Part shown: positions 39,829 to 49,506 of the stretch, piece after piece
Numbering within the stretch: the stretch's first letter is position 1
How the letters are laid out: every line of letters starts with the position of its first letter
DNA from: Candidatus Villigracilis proximus
GTDB taxonomy: Bacteria; Chloroflexota; Anaerolineae; Anaerolineales; Villigracilaceae
Direction of reading: 5' to 3'
Assembly (NCBI GenBank): GCA_016715195.1
Contig: JADKBB010000011.1
Location: forward strand, 1-64,000
DNA length: 64,000 nucleotides
Position numbers and translations under genes: made by a program
The notes under the pieces: model-generated
The model's database searches: none
The model's input: the letters and a program-made list of their open reading frames with translations, nothing else
Told to the model about the DNA's origin: nothing

Positions 39829-41049
39829 TTATAGAGCGTTTTCAAAAACCAGGCTGCCGACCTTCGCGCTTCCCTCTTTGACCAGTGAAAGACAGACCAT
39901 CCCCAAAACAGCCAATCCCGCCCACAGGGCAAACGGAGCGCCGGGCCATAACACAGCCAGACTATTCCCAAGTGGAGGGGCGACAAAATTGCCAAGTCCG
40001 CTAATTGCCATCGTAAAACCGGTGGCTGTCCCAGCATAAATCGGCCCAACGCCATCGACCTCGATGACCATTGTCAAATAGATCGCCATGAAGGCATCGC
40101 GCACGAAACCAGCCATCAACACAGCCGCCCAGATCCAAACACCGCTGGCAAAGCTTAGCAGCCCCGCGCCAAGCGCCACCATCAAAGCGGCGAGCAGGAG
40201 CAGATATTTGCGAGCGCTGAGTTTGTCAGACCAGATCGCAACCGGCAGAACAAAGATCATGCTGATGGTATGGAAGGCGGAAAGCGCCCCATCCGCGCGG
40301 ACGGCTTCCCAGCCAATATCACGCAGGTAGGTCGGCAGATAACCAAGCACGCCTTGAATACAGCCGCCCACGCCAAATAAAGTAAAACCGAGCAGCCAGA
40401 CATTTTTTAGTTGGAGAACATGCGAAACCGCAGCCCGCATGGACATATTTTGACCAACTGCATGATGATGTGACGGAAGAGTCCGCACAAAAAACCAGGG
40501 AATGCTGAATAATGCTCCAATGACTCCGTAGGCGATCATCACATTACGCCAGCCGCCCAACAGCGGAGATAAAGTTGTGGCACTGAGCAGTGAACCGAGT
40601 AAAAAGCCGAGCGCCATACCCATTGAGATCAGTCCATTTGCCAGCCCCAATTGATGCGGCGGGAACCACTGTCCAACGATTTTGATATTGTTAATGGCAA
40701 CAAAAGGGATAAGTGCGCCGAGCAAAATTACAATCGCGATCAATGAAAAAAAATCATTCGTCAACCCGCGTGTCGCACCCAACAGCCCACCCAGTAAACT
40801 GCTTACGATCAACACCCGTTTTGGTCCGACTTTGTCACCGACCGCGCCGCTGATCAAGCTGATAAAGATGGCTGGCAGAGATCCAATCCCCCAAACGATG
40901 CCAACTTGCACGAGGCTCAAGTGCAGATCCTGTGCGATCTCTTTGGCTAAAACAGACATGCCCATGGCAGGGATTGCCACCACGAACATGTTTGTCAGGA
41001 TACTGAGAGTGAGGATGTACCACTTGTAATTATTTGGCTGGTCTGTCAT
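39829..41049 (-). CDS. MFS transporter
   Basis: About 406 residues with 12 hydrophobic segments. The motif SGAVGDKVGPKRVL after helix 2 is the MFS signature (G-x-x-x-D-x-x-G-x-K/R). The start ATG 41049 has GGAAG directly upstream; earlier in-frame codons overlap the GH3 gene. It differs clearly from the MFS protein at 35959, so the locus has two unrelated facilitators in addition to the Opp-type importer. The substrate is unknown. It follows the GH3 stop by 28 bases and probably belongs to the same transcript. Confidence 0.88.
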   Translation of the reverse strand: MTDQPNNYKWYILTLSILTNMFVVAIPAMGMSVLAKEIAQDLHLSLVQVGIVWGIGSLPAIFISLISGAVGDKVGPKRVLIVSSLLGGLLGATRGLTNDFFSLIAIVILLGALIPFVAINNIKIVGQWFPPHQLGLANGLISMGMALGFLLGSLLSATTLSPLLGGWRNVMIAYGVIGALFSIPWFFVRTLPSHHHAVGQNMSMRAAVSHVLQLKNVWLLGFTLFGVGGCIQGVLGYLPTYLRDIGWEAVRADGALSAFHTISMIFVLPVAIWSDKLSARKYLLLLAALMVALGAGLLSFASGVWIWAAVLMAGFVRDAFMAIYLTMVIEVDGVGPIYAGTATGFTMAISGLGNFVAPPLGNSLAVLWPGAPFALWAGLAVLGMVCLSLVKEGSAKVGSLVFENAL

Positions 41050-41077
41050 GACTTCCTTTTTGGCTACTTTCGCTGAA

Positions 41078-42925
41078 TCAATACGAAAGACCAAAGCCAA
41101 ATGAATAGAGTGGATCTTCTGAATCATATGGAACGTCCGCTTTTTGATTTCGCACAGCGTCCATTGAAGAGGGCAGTTCAAACGGCAGTTTGCCTTCGGG
41201 GCGGGCTTTGCCAAAGATGATATTCAATACAGCAGCATCACTGGCGCCATATTCGGCCAATACTGCTTTTGCAGATTGGTTGATCTCAGGAATGACCGCC
41301 GGGCGGTCCAAATATAGAACAACAATGGTAGGCACCGTTTGTATCAGATCGAGAATTTCAGTCTTCAGCGGTTCTTTGAAATCGAGGTCGCCGTGATGGA
41401 AATCGCGAGCAAAGAGATTCTTCGTTTCCACCGGAACCCAGGGAGTGTCTAATCTTATGATGGCAAAATCTGCTTCTTCTGGAGTTGTCACAATTTCAGC
41501 GTATTGGAGCTGCAACAGTGGGGTCTATATTCTTGACGAATATTTTTGGCTGACCTTTTAGTGGAAGAGTTTGGCCTTCATTTTTTAGAAGGGTCATTGC
41601 TCGCTGCTGCGAGGCCAGCCCTGCGGCGACGGACTCTGAACGCCCCAACACCTTTGGTACATCATCCTCGTTTACGAATGGATCATCGAATAATCCCAAC
41701 TCGAACTTTAAGCGCAGCAAACGCCGCGCGGATTGGTCAATTCGTGCTTCAGACAGGCGGCCTGCTTTTACCAATTCGACAACGTGCTCGGAGCAGCTTT
41801 CTCCGCCAAATTGATCCACGCCGGCATTCAATGCTTTTTCAACTCTTTCAACTTCTGAAAGATGTTCAACACCCCATGCCCGCGCAGGCCAGATGGTTTC
41901 CGGCATGTGGGAATCTGTGATCAATCCCCAATCGGTGCAAACCACGCCGTCATATTGATATTTCTCGCGCAGCAAATTGGTGATAATGGCTTTGTTAAAA
42001 GACATCGCCACATTTTCATCGGTCTGATCGGTGGGGACGCCGTAATAGGGCATGATGGCGGCTGTCTTTGCTGCGAATGCCGCTTCAAAGGGAATGAGGT
42101 GATAGTCAAAATTATTGCCCGGGTAGATCTGTCCCTTTTGAAATTCAAAATGCGGATCCAAGCCTTCATTTTGCGGGCCGCCGCCGGGGAAGTGTTTGGT
42201 CATGCAGGCTACGCTATGGGAGCCAAGAGTCTCGCCTTGAAATCCTTCGATATACGCTTGAACTAAACGTGCGGTTAGCTGCGCATCTTCGCCAAACGTC
42301 CCACTGATACGGGGCCAGCGTGGTTCGGTTGCAAGATCAATTTGCGGGTGAAGAGAGATGCGTATCCCGACTGCGAGGTATTCCTTTCGGACGATATCCG
42401 CAAATCGTCTGACCAGTTCAATATCATCAATCGCGGCAAAGCCAAGAGTTTCGCACCATTGAGAAAAATCCATGGCGGCCATCGAAAAATATTGCGGGTG
42501 AAATGATTACGGGGATCAGAGGCGATGGTGACTGGAATACCAAGCCGGGTTTGTTCGGCAAAACGCTGGAGCTTGTTGTACCAACTTGCAACAATCTGTG
42601 CGCCCGGAATCTGCCAGAGATTGAAATGATTCATCTGCCGGTGCGTCATTTGAGTCACTGCCGCCTGTGCAAATCCCGGCGAATCAGGTTTATCTTCAAT
42701 GGAGCTATCTTCATTGATGACAGCTCCATTGATAAATAATAATCCCGCTTTTTCTTCCAATGTCATTTGCTTTAGCAGGTCATTAACGCGGGCGTCAATC
42801 GGTTGCCGGGGATCTTCGTAGACATCCAATTTGCCGTTTTTGTTGAGGTCACGGAAACCAAAGCCATTCTCTGTTTGGAGCAAACGGGATTGCTCCAATG
42901 TGCTGTTTTGCATGTGTTTGCTCAT
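41078..42925 (-). CDS. GH3 beta-glucosidase (short form), two frameshifts
   Basis: Three overlapping frame segments make one family 3 enzyme of about 615 residues. Segment 1 has an N-terminal GFRDLNKNGKLDVYEDPRQP loop and MTLEEKAGLLF. Segment 2 has the TIM barrel with MTKHFPGGGPQNEG and the nucleophile in VVCTDWGLITDS (about residue 331). Segment 3 holds the end of the second domain with FGKARPEGKLPFELP and ends PLYSFGFGLSY. The first break is at a T5 run (A5 at 42485-42489) where T6 would restore NIFSMAAMDF; the second is near 41510-41516. The DLNKNGKLD calcium-loop start is common in GH3 enzymes of this subgroup. No FnIII domain. No signal peptide. Confidence 0.87.
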
Positions 42926-42984
42926 CTTAACCGGTCGGAAATTATTATGTTGTGCAGCTTGAATCCAAACTCAACAGGAATACA

Positions 42985-43809
42985 TTACACAGTTGAGAGA
43001 TCCCATGCTTCATAGATCTTTGGAACATCATTGATCAAGCGTTGGGTATAAGGTTCTTTGGGCGTTAGAATCACAGCATCGGCCGATCCGCTTTCAACGA
43101 ATTTTCCACGCTCCATAATATATACAGTGTCAGAAACATAATATGCCAAACCAATATCATGGGTGATGAAGATGGTGGTCATACCGGTTTCCTTGCTTAA
43201 TTTCGTTAGATAATCAAGAATGGTTGCGCGTGAACTGGCATCGATCATTGAGGTGGGTTCATCGGCCAGCAGAACCTGCGGCTTTAGCAGAAAGATTCTG
43301 GCGATCATCAAACGCTGCATCTGTCCGCCGGAAAGTTCAAAAGGATATTTGTTGGTCAATTCCTCGAACTTTAGGTTCACAAAACTGCACGCCTCTATCA
43401 TCAACTCCACTTTTTTTGCATGCGAAAATTTTCGACCACCGCGCATGTGAATACAATCCAAAAGGACAGAATCGATCTTGTTAAATATGTTGTATGAAGA
43501 AAATGGATCTTGAAAGATCGCTTGAATGTTTTTCCAATACTCCCGTTTTTTCCTTTGAGTGCGGATATCAAGCTTCTTTCCCTGGAAGTAAATCTCACCC
43601 TCAGTGGAACTGATCAACCCCAGGAGCATCTTTGCCAAAGTTGTTTTCCCGCTGCCTGATTCTCCGACGATCGAGACAACTTCACCTTCATAGAAATTGA
43701 AATCGACATGATCCACAGCGACTGTTTTCTGGTTGCCAAACCCAAATACCTTGGTCAGCCCTGAACCGCTCAGGCAAGATTTTTTTTCAAGAGAACGGAT
43801 TTCAGCCAT
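42985..43809 (-). CDS. Opp/Dpp-type ABC importer, ATP-binding subunit F
   Basis: A 274-residue ATPase with Walker A GESGSGKTT (49-57), signature LSGGQ (159-163), Walker B VLLADE (179-184) and the switch ITHD. Sequence order and the short C-terminus match OppF/DppF-like subunits of peptide/oligosaccharide importers. Its start lies inside the end of the OppD-like gene (8-base overlap). In many thermophiles and Chloroflexota this transporter class carries beta-linked oligosaccharides, not only peptides. The adjacent glycosidase genes support that here. Confidence 0.9.
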   Translation of the reverse strand: MAEIRSLEKKSCLSGSGLTKVFGFGNQKTVAVDHVDFNFYEGEVVSIVGESGSGKTTLAKMLLGLISSTEGEIYFQGKKLDIRTQRKKREYWKNIQAIFQDPFSSYNIFNKIDSVLLDCIHMRGGRKFSHAKKVELMIEACSFVNLKFEELTNKYPFELSGGQMQRLMIARIFLLKPQVLLADEPTSMIDASSRATILDYLTKLSKETGMTTIFITHDIGLAYYVSDTVYIMERGKFVESGSADAVILTPKEPYTQRLINDVPKIYEAWDLSTV

Positions 43810-44809
43810 TTTGATAAGCCTCTCTTAGTTTTTCTTCTGAAAAGATACAGCGATAAGCACGGCCGCCATCAACCTCATTAAGATTGATGGAATGAGTCTT
43901 GCATTCCGGCTGAACGTATTTACAGCGTTCAGCAAACCGGCAGCCGGAAGGTGGATTTTTAAGATTAGGCGGTACTCCGGGGATGGCGGTCAGTTTGACA
44001 TCCCGCAAGCCTTTTTCGGGCACAATGATCGAGCCCATCAAGCCTTTGGCGTATGGATGGATTGGATCAAACACAGTTTGTTTTGCGTTACCATGTTCCA
44101 CGATCTGCCCCGCGTACATGACCATAATGTCATCGGCCACGTTATAAAGGAGTGGGAGTTCGTGTGTGATGAAAATTAATGAACTGATCAAACCGGTTTC
44201 CATTAATTTTCGCAGCATCTTGATCACCATTTTCTGTGAAGTGACATCAAGCGCGGAGGAGGGCTCATCCGCAATCAGCACTTTGGGCAAAAGCAGCACG
44301 GAGATCGCAATCACCGTGCGCTGCTTCATGCCGCCCGAAAGTTCGACCGGATACTTTTGCAATACATCCGCTGATAAACCCAGGGTTTCGAATAATTTTC
44401 TGGCGCGGTCATAAATATCCTTCTTGGTGATGTAAAGTTCATGTTCCTTGATAACATCCTCTATAAAGTGGATGATCTTCCGGGTGGGGTTAAGGGCGTT
44501 CATCGCGGCTTGAGGAATATAGGCAATTTCCTTCCCCAGGATCGATTTGCGAACATCATTAGGATTCATCCCTGAAATATTACGCCCATCAATAATGATC
44601 TCTCCACTCGTATAGTGCAATGGAGCGAAGTAATATCCCATCAGACTAAGCGCCAGAGTCGATTTTCCGCATCCGGATTCGCCCGCGATTCCCAATGTTT
44701 TCCCTTCTTCAACTTTCAGAGAAACATGGTCGACCGCGTAAATATCTTCTCCAAACCGGGTAACATATTTTGTTGTAAGTTCCCTGACTTCTAACATTAC
44801 ATTTGACAT
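43802..44809 (-). CDS. Opp/Dpp-type ABC importer, ATP-binding subunit D
   Basis: About 335 residues: Walker A GESGCGKS (43-50), signature LSGGM, Walker B VLIADEPSSALD, then the oligopeptide-transporter C-terminal extension with GVPPNLKNPPSGCRFAERC and further cysteines (C-x-x-C-like spacing, reported as an iron-sulfur-binding site in some homologues). The start ATG 44809 is chosen because AGGTGA lies just before it; a GTG three codons upstream abuts the permease stop. Works as a heterodimer with subunit F to power import. Confidence 0.9.
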   Translation of the reverse strand: MSNVMLEVRELTTKYVTRFGEDIYAVDHVSLKVEEGKTLGIAGESGCGKSTLALSLMGYYFAPLHYTSGEIIIDGRNISGMNPNDVRKSILGKEIAYIPQAAMNALNPTRKIIHFIEDVIKEHELYITKKDIYDRARKLFETLGLSADVLQKYPVELSGGMKQRTVIAISVLLLPKVLIADEPSSALDVTSQKMVIKMLRKLMETGLISSLIFITHELPLLYNVADDIMVMYAGQIVEHGNAKQTVFDPIHPYAKGLMGSIIVPEKGLRDVKLTAIPGVPPNLKNPPSGCRFAERCKYVQPECKTHSINLNEVDGGRAYRCIFSEEKLREAYQNG

Positions 44810-44818
44810 TGCATTCAC

Positions 44819-46066
44819 CTAGTCCCTCAACGCTGGATTGAATACCTGGTCAAGACCTGTATTCATCAAATTCATTGAAAACGAAACCATGGCAATTGTG
44901 ACGAGCACGGGGATATACGCCCACCATTTTCCAGTCACATGTGCCGAATAAATCATCGCCCAATTCATCATCAACCCCAAAGTGGGTACTTCAGTAGTCT
45001 TTGGTCCCAGCCCAAGGATCGACAAACCAGCTTCAGCCAGAATACCGGAGGAGATCTGCAGAATCAGCGCCATAATGACATAAGAGGCGATATAAGGCAA
45101 AATATCCGCAAGGATGATATGAACGATGGAGTGTCCTGAAAGTTTCGACAAATTGACATGGTCGCGGTTGCGCAAAGAAACGACTTGCGACCGCACCGCT
45201 CTGGCAGTCCATACCCAGGAGGTAAACCCGATCACCACCGCGACTGTTATGGCTCCACGCTGCTCCTGCCCGATGCTGAATGAAATTAAGATCAACAAAA
45301 CAAAACCGGGAATGACAGTGAAAAGGTTTGTGATGAACATAATGACGTCGTCCACCAAACCTCCGATATACCCAGCGAACAATCCCAGGGTCAAACCAAT
45401 TAAGGTGGCGATGATCCCGGCAACAAATCCGATCTGTAACGATGTGCGGGTCGCCGAAACCAGTTCTGTCAGTATATCCCGTCCAAAATTATCAGTTCCA
45501 AGCGGGAGAATCCGTATGCTCGAAACCTGGCCAATATTCACATAATCAGTTTGAACAATGGAGTTTGTTTCTTCCAACAGACCAGTTTCTGTGTTTTTTA
45601 TCGCGATGATCACTCCTTCTGTTCCCAAAATTCCCTTGAGTGACTTATCGAGTCTGGCGTAATAATTTCGTTTTGCTGAGGTCATTCCCAGAGCCAGCTT
45701 GGAATCGTAGTTGTTCACCCATAATTCCATGAGTTTTGTATTGTCATGGATGTCGATCTCGTTTTCAGGGATGCCAAATGCAAGAAGCCAGTCCTTCATA
45801 TCAAGGCGTTCCTGATCGCCCAATTTGCTGGCAATCCGCCTGGCAGCGGCATCATTCAGAGACAGCGTATAGTGAGTGGAATTAATGCTGTCAAAAACAT
45901 TCACGTAAATCCCGGGCTCAAAAAAAGTTCCCTGGCCGATGATCGCCAATGGCTCATCTTTTACGATCAACGGATAAATAATGACGGTCAGCAGCATTGT
46001 CATAAAGATGGTGAAGCCAATCAGAAATTTAGAAGAGCGGAAAATTTGTTGAAGCATATTTTTCAT
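44819..46066 (-). CDS. Opp/Dpp-type ABC importer, permease C
   Basis: A 415-residue permease, longer than usual because of a periplasmic loop between helix 1 and the core (residues about 40-190). The core has LPLGTDNFGRDILTELVSATRTSL, the DppC-like signature, and the coupling helix ending with GLGPKTTEVPTLGLM. AGAGAGG precedes the ATG. It forms the channel with subunit B. The long loop may contact the large binding protein. It is 14 bases from the B gene stop. Confidence 0.88.
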   Translation of the reverse strand: MKNMLQQIFRSSKFLIGFTIFMTMLLTVIIYPLIVKDEPLAIIGQGTFFEPGIYVNVFDSINSTHYTLSLNDAAARRIASKLGDQERLDMKDWLLAFGIPENEIDIHDNTKLMELWVNNYDSKLALGMTSAKRNYYARLDKSLKGILGTEGVIIAIKNTETGLLEETNSIVQTDYVNIGQVSSIRILPLGTDNFGRDILTELVSATRTSLQIGFVAGIIATLIGLTLGLFAGYIGGLVDDVIMFITNLFTVIPGFVLLILISFSIGQEQRGAITVAVVIGFTSWVWTARAVRSQVVSLRNRDHVNLSKLSGHSIVHIILADILPYIASYVIMALILQISSGILAEAGLSILGLGPKTTEVPTLGLMMNWAMIYSAHVTGKWWAYIPVLVTIAMVSFSMNLMNTGLDQVFNPALRD

Positions 46067-46080
46067 AACAACCTCTCTCC

Positions 46081-47085
46081 TTAATCAGCCTGCGTTGCTT
46101 TAATGCGCGGGTCGATAATGCCATAAATTATTTCGATGATAAAGTTTGCGCTTAATACCATCAAGGTGATGATCAGTGTTACGCCGGAGATTAACGGATA
46201 ATCCTGCCCTACAACGGCCTTCAGAATCGTATTGCCAAGACCAGGATAACTAAAGATAATCTCAGCCACCAGTGCGCCGCCGACCATGGTACCGATGGAT
46301 AATGCCAAACCGGTCACCTGCGGAAGCATGGCATTTCTAAATACATATCCGACAATTTTTCGGTCATTGATTCCCAAAAAGCGGCTATATTTTACATAAT
46401 CTGCATTCAGTTCATAAATAGACATGGAACGCATACCGATCGCCTGACCACCGATGGAAATCAACACGATCGACCAGAATGGCAATTGATAGTGGACGAT
46501 CACTGACCAGACAAATGTCCAGCTCATATTCGGAATTTGGTCAAAACCATACCCGCCTGAAATTGGAAACCATTTTAATGTGGTCGCAAAGATAACCACC
46601 ATGATGATAGCCATTCCAAATGCGGGGAAATTACTTACAAAAATACTTACGGGCATGATGACTTTGTCAAAGCCCCCTTTTAGATAAGCAGCTAGTGCAC
46701 CGAGCGTGTTCCCGATCAGCCAGCCGACAATGATCGCCGGAAATTGGAGACACACTGTCCACCAGATGGACGATTTGATAATTTCTGCCACAGGTCTGGG
46801 ATATTGACTAAACGATATCCCAAAATTCCCCTGCGACACATTTTTTACATAAAGAAAAAATTGTTCGAGCATGGGTTTGTTGGTGCCAAACAATTCCGAG
46901 TATTCCTGATAAATTTTAGCAACCCCGGTTTGACTGGTCATACCCTGGGTTACTCTTTGTGTGATGACAGCCACGGGATCTCCCGGCATCATACGGGGCA
47001 AAATGAAATTCAACAGGAAAGCAAAAACGAAGGTAATTAAGAACCAACCCAACTTTCTGAGGAAATACTCCTGATATCCTTTCAA
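46081..47085 (-). CDS. Opp/Dpp-type ABC importer, permease B (TTG start)
   Basis: About 334 residues, six hydrophobic segments. It begins KGYQEYFLRKLGWFLITFVFAFLL after the start, contains FILPRMMPGDPVA, the hallmark of DppB-like permeases, and the C-terminal ALVAEIIFSYPGLG loop. The start is placed at a TTG (47083-47085) because AGGAGG (complement of 47093-47098) is seven bases upstream; the ATG six codons earlier would put that Shine-Dalgarno sequence inside the gene. Confidence 0.87.
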   Translation of the reverse strand: MKGYQEYFLRKLGWFLITFVFAFLLNFILPRMMPGDPVAVITQRVTQGMTSQTGVAKIYQEYSELFGTNKPMLEQFFLYVKNVSQGNFGISFSQYPRPVAEIIKSSIWWTVCLQFPAIIVGWLIGNTLGALAAYLKGGFDKVIMPVSIFVSNFPAFGMAIIMVVIFATTLKWFPISGGYGFDQIPNMSWTFVWSVIVHYQLPFWSIVLISIGGQAIGMRSMSIYELNADYVKYSRFLGINDRKIVGYVFRNAMLPQVTGLALSIGTMVGGALVAEIIFSYPGLGNTILKAVVGQDYPLISGVTLIITLMVLSANFIIEIIYGIIDPRIKATQAD

Positions 47086-47193
47086 CTTAACGCCTCCTCT
47101 CAAACATTAATGGCACTATAACAATACGGTAATAATTATTCCGCCGGGCCATATACAAAGGCCGTAGCTTCATACAGCACTCATGATTGTTAA

Positions 47194-47232
47194 TAAACAG
47201 CCATGCCCCGGTTGGCGGAACATGGCTGTTTA
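47194..47232 (-). terminator. Intercistronic hairpin between binding-protein and permease genes
   Basis: TAAACAGCCATG (47194-47205) pairs with CATGGCTGTTTA (47221-47232), 12 bases, loop of 15. On the minus strand the stem is followed by ATTAACAATC, with no long U-tract, so it is likely a partial terminator or mRNA-stabilising element that lets the binding-protein message accumulate over the permeases, as is common in such operons. Confidence 0.7.
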
Positions 47233-47246
47233 CTATAAATTATTCT

Positions 47247-49136
47247 TTACTTGACGAGTGTGAGGTTGTACAAACCTGCGATGCTGTAGCCATCGGTCAG
47301 GTCTAGGGGCGGGACGGGAGGATTGGTGCCATCATCGCCGCGTGGGAAGCCAGTCCAGACACTCTCGTTCACAGCGTGGAACGACTGTGGGCGATACATG
47401 AGTGTGAAGGAAGGAACATCTGTCAGATAGATATTGACGAGTTCGGTATAGGTTGCCTTTAATTCGGCTTCATCAGTCATGCCGGGGATCGCCTGGATCA
47501 GAGCATCAGCATCCGGGTTGCTATATTGACCCCAGTTACCATTCCAGTTGCTTGCCTGTCCATTGAATTCAGAGCTGATCAAATGGCGAATACGTCCCCA
47601 AGGCTGGGTTGGGCCAGCACCGTCGCTCCACATCATGAAGATGTCGTAGCCGGCAGGAAGTGGAGCATCAGATTTGGTAACAACGGTCTGGTAAACGGAC
47701 CATTCAGGATAGTTGGTTGTGATGTCAATGCCGATTTCTTTTCCAGCGGCGGCAACTACTTCGATCGCGGCTTGCCAGTCAGACCAGCCATTGGGGCAGG
47801 TGGCTACGTAGGCGAGATTCTTGCCGTTGTATTCACGAATGCCATCACCATCAGAATCGACGATGCCAGCTTCGTCAAGAAGTGCATTTGCACCTTCGAT
47901 ATCCTTACCCGCAAATTGCAGGTCTTTGACAGCGTCGTGATCGTACAGAGATTGTTCACCATCGGTCGGGTTCATCAGTGAGCGAGGAACCTGCGCAAAG
48001 GTAGCGGATTGATTGGTCATTGCGTTGGCAATGATTGTGTCATAGTCAACTGCCATGGCGATCGCCTTGCGAACTGCAACCTGATCCAAACCATTGGAGG
48101 TCAAGTTATAGAAGGCTGTTGGAAGGCTGGCGCCGAGGCCGTAAGGAGCATCCGCGAGATATGTGGAGACAGGAAGGTTGTCTTTGATCCAAAGATCTTG
48201 AATATTGGCATTGAACTGCTGGCTGACATCAACTTCACCGGCCTTCAAAGCGGCAAAACCGGCATTGTTATCAGCAAAGATGGTGTGCGCAAGATATTTC
48301 GGCGCAGGCAGTTTGCCCCACATGGAGGCATCCTGACCCCAGTATTCGTCATCACGAATAAGGACAACTTTTGTCTCATCAACGAAGAAATTGGTGTAAG
48401 GACCGGAGGCAACGAAATCTTCGGCTGGATCAGCTTTGAAAGCAGTTGCATCAGCAGAGCGCGCTTCCAATGTTTGTGTCCAAGCCTTCTGGATAACATA
48501 GTTGGAGCTCAAATAAGCAGAAACAACCAAAGGATTAACGGTTTTGCCTTCTGCATCCAACTTGGCCTTTACCAAAACGGTCTGAGCATCAACGGCTGTG
48601 ATTGATTCAATGTAATCAATTGCGCCAACACCGGCAGATGTCTCATATTTGACATTGGAATCCCAAGTATAAGCAACATCATCAGCGGTCACTGGGGTGC
48701 CATCGCTCCAATGTGCGGCTTCATTGATCTTGAATGTGATCTCAGTTTGAGTATCATTCCATGTATAAGGACCATCAGCAAGCAGAGGATAAACCTTGCC
48801 ATCGATCATGTTATAAATGTAAGGGGTTTCAAAAACGGTAACGCGAGCATTGTCCTGTTGGGCGATTACCAATGCGTTATTGTTGTTGGAGGAATATGGA
48901 TTCCAACCGGCAACGGGTCCCCACTGTTGTCCATTGAAATAAAGGGTTTCAGTGCGGGGCAAAGGATCGCCGGGCTTCAATTCAGCCGCGGGAGCTTCAG
49001 TTGCCATAGGGGCTTCGGTAGCAACAGCAGGGGCCTCAGTAGCAACAGCCGGAGCTTCGGTAGCAGCCGGGGCGCATGACGCGAGCAACATGCTCAACGC
49101 CACTAAAACTGATAGAACAAAAGATAAACGTTTCAT
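47247..49136 (-). CDS. ABC importer solute-binding lipoprotein (family 5, OppA/DppA type)
   Basis: A 629-residue extracellular lipoprotein. Signal: KRLSFVLSVLVALSMLLASC, lipid cysteine C21, followed by four ATEAP units, a linker style common in Chloroflexota. Family 5 binding-protein blocks: ETPYIYNMIDGKVYPLLAD, FKINEAAHWSDGTPVTADDV and a C-terminal FTLMYRPQSFHAVNESVW. The family binds peptides or, in several thermophiles, cello-, manno- and laminari-oligosaccharides. GGAG lies about 12 bases upstream of the ATG. Its gene follows the LacI operator and is separated from the permease genes by a hairpin. Oligosaccharide binding is an inference from context. Confidence 0.9.
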   Translation of the reverse strand: MKRLSFVLSVLVALSMLLASCAPAATEAPAVATEAPAVATEAPMATEAPAAELKPGDPLPRTETLYFNGQQWGPVAGWNPYSSNNNNALVIAQQDNARVTVFETPYIYNMIDGKVYPLLADGPYTWNDTQTEITFKINEAAHWSDGTPVTADDVAYTWDSNVKYETSAGVGAIDYIESITAVDAQTVLVKAKLDAEGKTVNPLVVSAYLSSNYVIQKAWTQTLEARSADATAFKADPAEDFVASGPYTNFFVDETKVVLIRDDEYWGQDASMWGKLPAPKYLAHTIFADNNAGFAALKAGEVDVSQQFNANIQDLWIKDNLPVSTYLADAPYGLGASLPTAFYNLTSNGLDQVAVRKAIAMAVDYDTIIANAMTNQSATFAQVPRSLMNPTDGEQSLYDHDAVKDLQFAGKDIEGANALLDEAGIVDSDGDGIREYNGKNLAYVATCPNGWSDWQAAIEVVAAAGKEIGIDITTNYPEWSVYQTVVTKSDAPLPAGYDIFMMWSDGAGPTQPWGRIRHLISSEFNGQASNWNGNWGQYSNPDADALIQAIPGMTDEAELKATYTELVNIYLTDVPSFTLMYRPQSFHAVNESVWTGFPRGDDGTNPPVPPLDLTDGYSIAGLYNLTLVK

Positions 49137-49458
49137 CTTCTTCTTACTCCTTTTAGTTATGGTATATTACGGAGTTAGAAATCTGCTGACCTGTCACGGA
49201 GTGCAGACTTCCACTCAACGGCGTCCGGTATCCTTTGGATATCGGACGTCCTCTTTTCAGACGTTCGAAAGGTTATTTCTATATGTTTAATAAATTTGCC
49301 TAACACCTCCTTAAAATAAGATGTCCTGTATTTTTTGAAAAGGCACAAAGATCAACCGTGACTTTCCTCACTTCTCCCGTGTAGTCCGGAAATTTCTGGA
49401 ACACGAGCTCAGCACAATAAAAGAATGCCGGATTTGTTTATCTAGTTCAACAAATCCC
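49137..49458 (-). promoter_or_regulatory. Leader region of the importer operon with an orphan Shine-Dalgarno and a hairpin
   Basis: This gap of over 300 bases has no recognised gene. On the minus strand a perfect AAGGAGGTG (49304-49312) is not followed by an ATG. A GTG within it opens a 43-codon frame ending at 49175. A hairpin, GTCCGATATCC paired with GGATACCGGAC around an AAA loop (49223-49247, one mismatch), lies between this signal and the binding-protein gene. It may be a regulated leader or a small peptide gene, but the evidence is weak. Confidence 0.3.
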
Positions 49459-49492
49459 CTTTCATTCTCGGTAACGATACCGGAAATGAAAG
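49459..49492. promoter_or_regulatory. Probable LacI-family operator before the importer operon
   Basis: The core CGGTAACGATACCG (49469-49482) has one base pair that breaks the symmetry of the perfect operator found at the lacI promoter (CGGTAACGTTACCG). It is framed by CTTTCATT (49459-49466) and AATGAAAG (49485-49492), which are exact complements, so the whole 34 bases are nearly palindromic. Position: 15 bases after the regulator's stop codon and upstream of the binding-protein gene. Confidence 0.65.
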
Positions 49493-49506
49493 AAAAAAAT
49501 CCAGAT

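Noticed and set aside
41078..42925. Three separate small GH3-like genes
   Set aside because: The pieces are consecutive parts of one family 3 protein, overlap slightly, and join cleanly with single-base changes.
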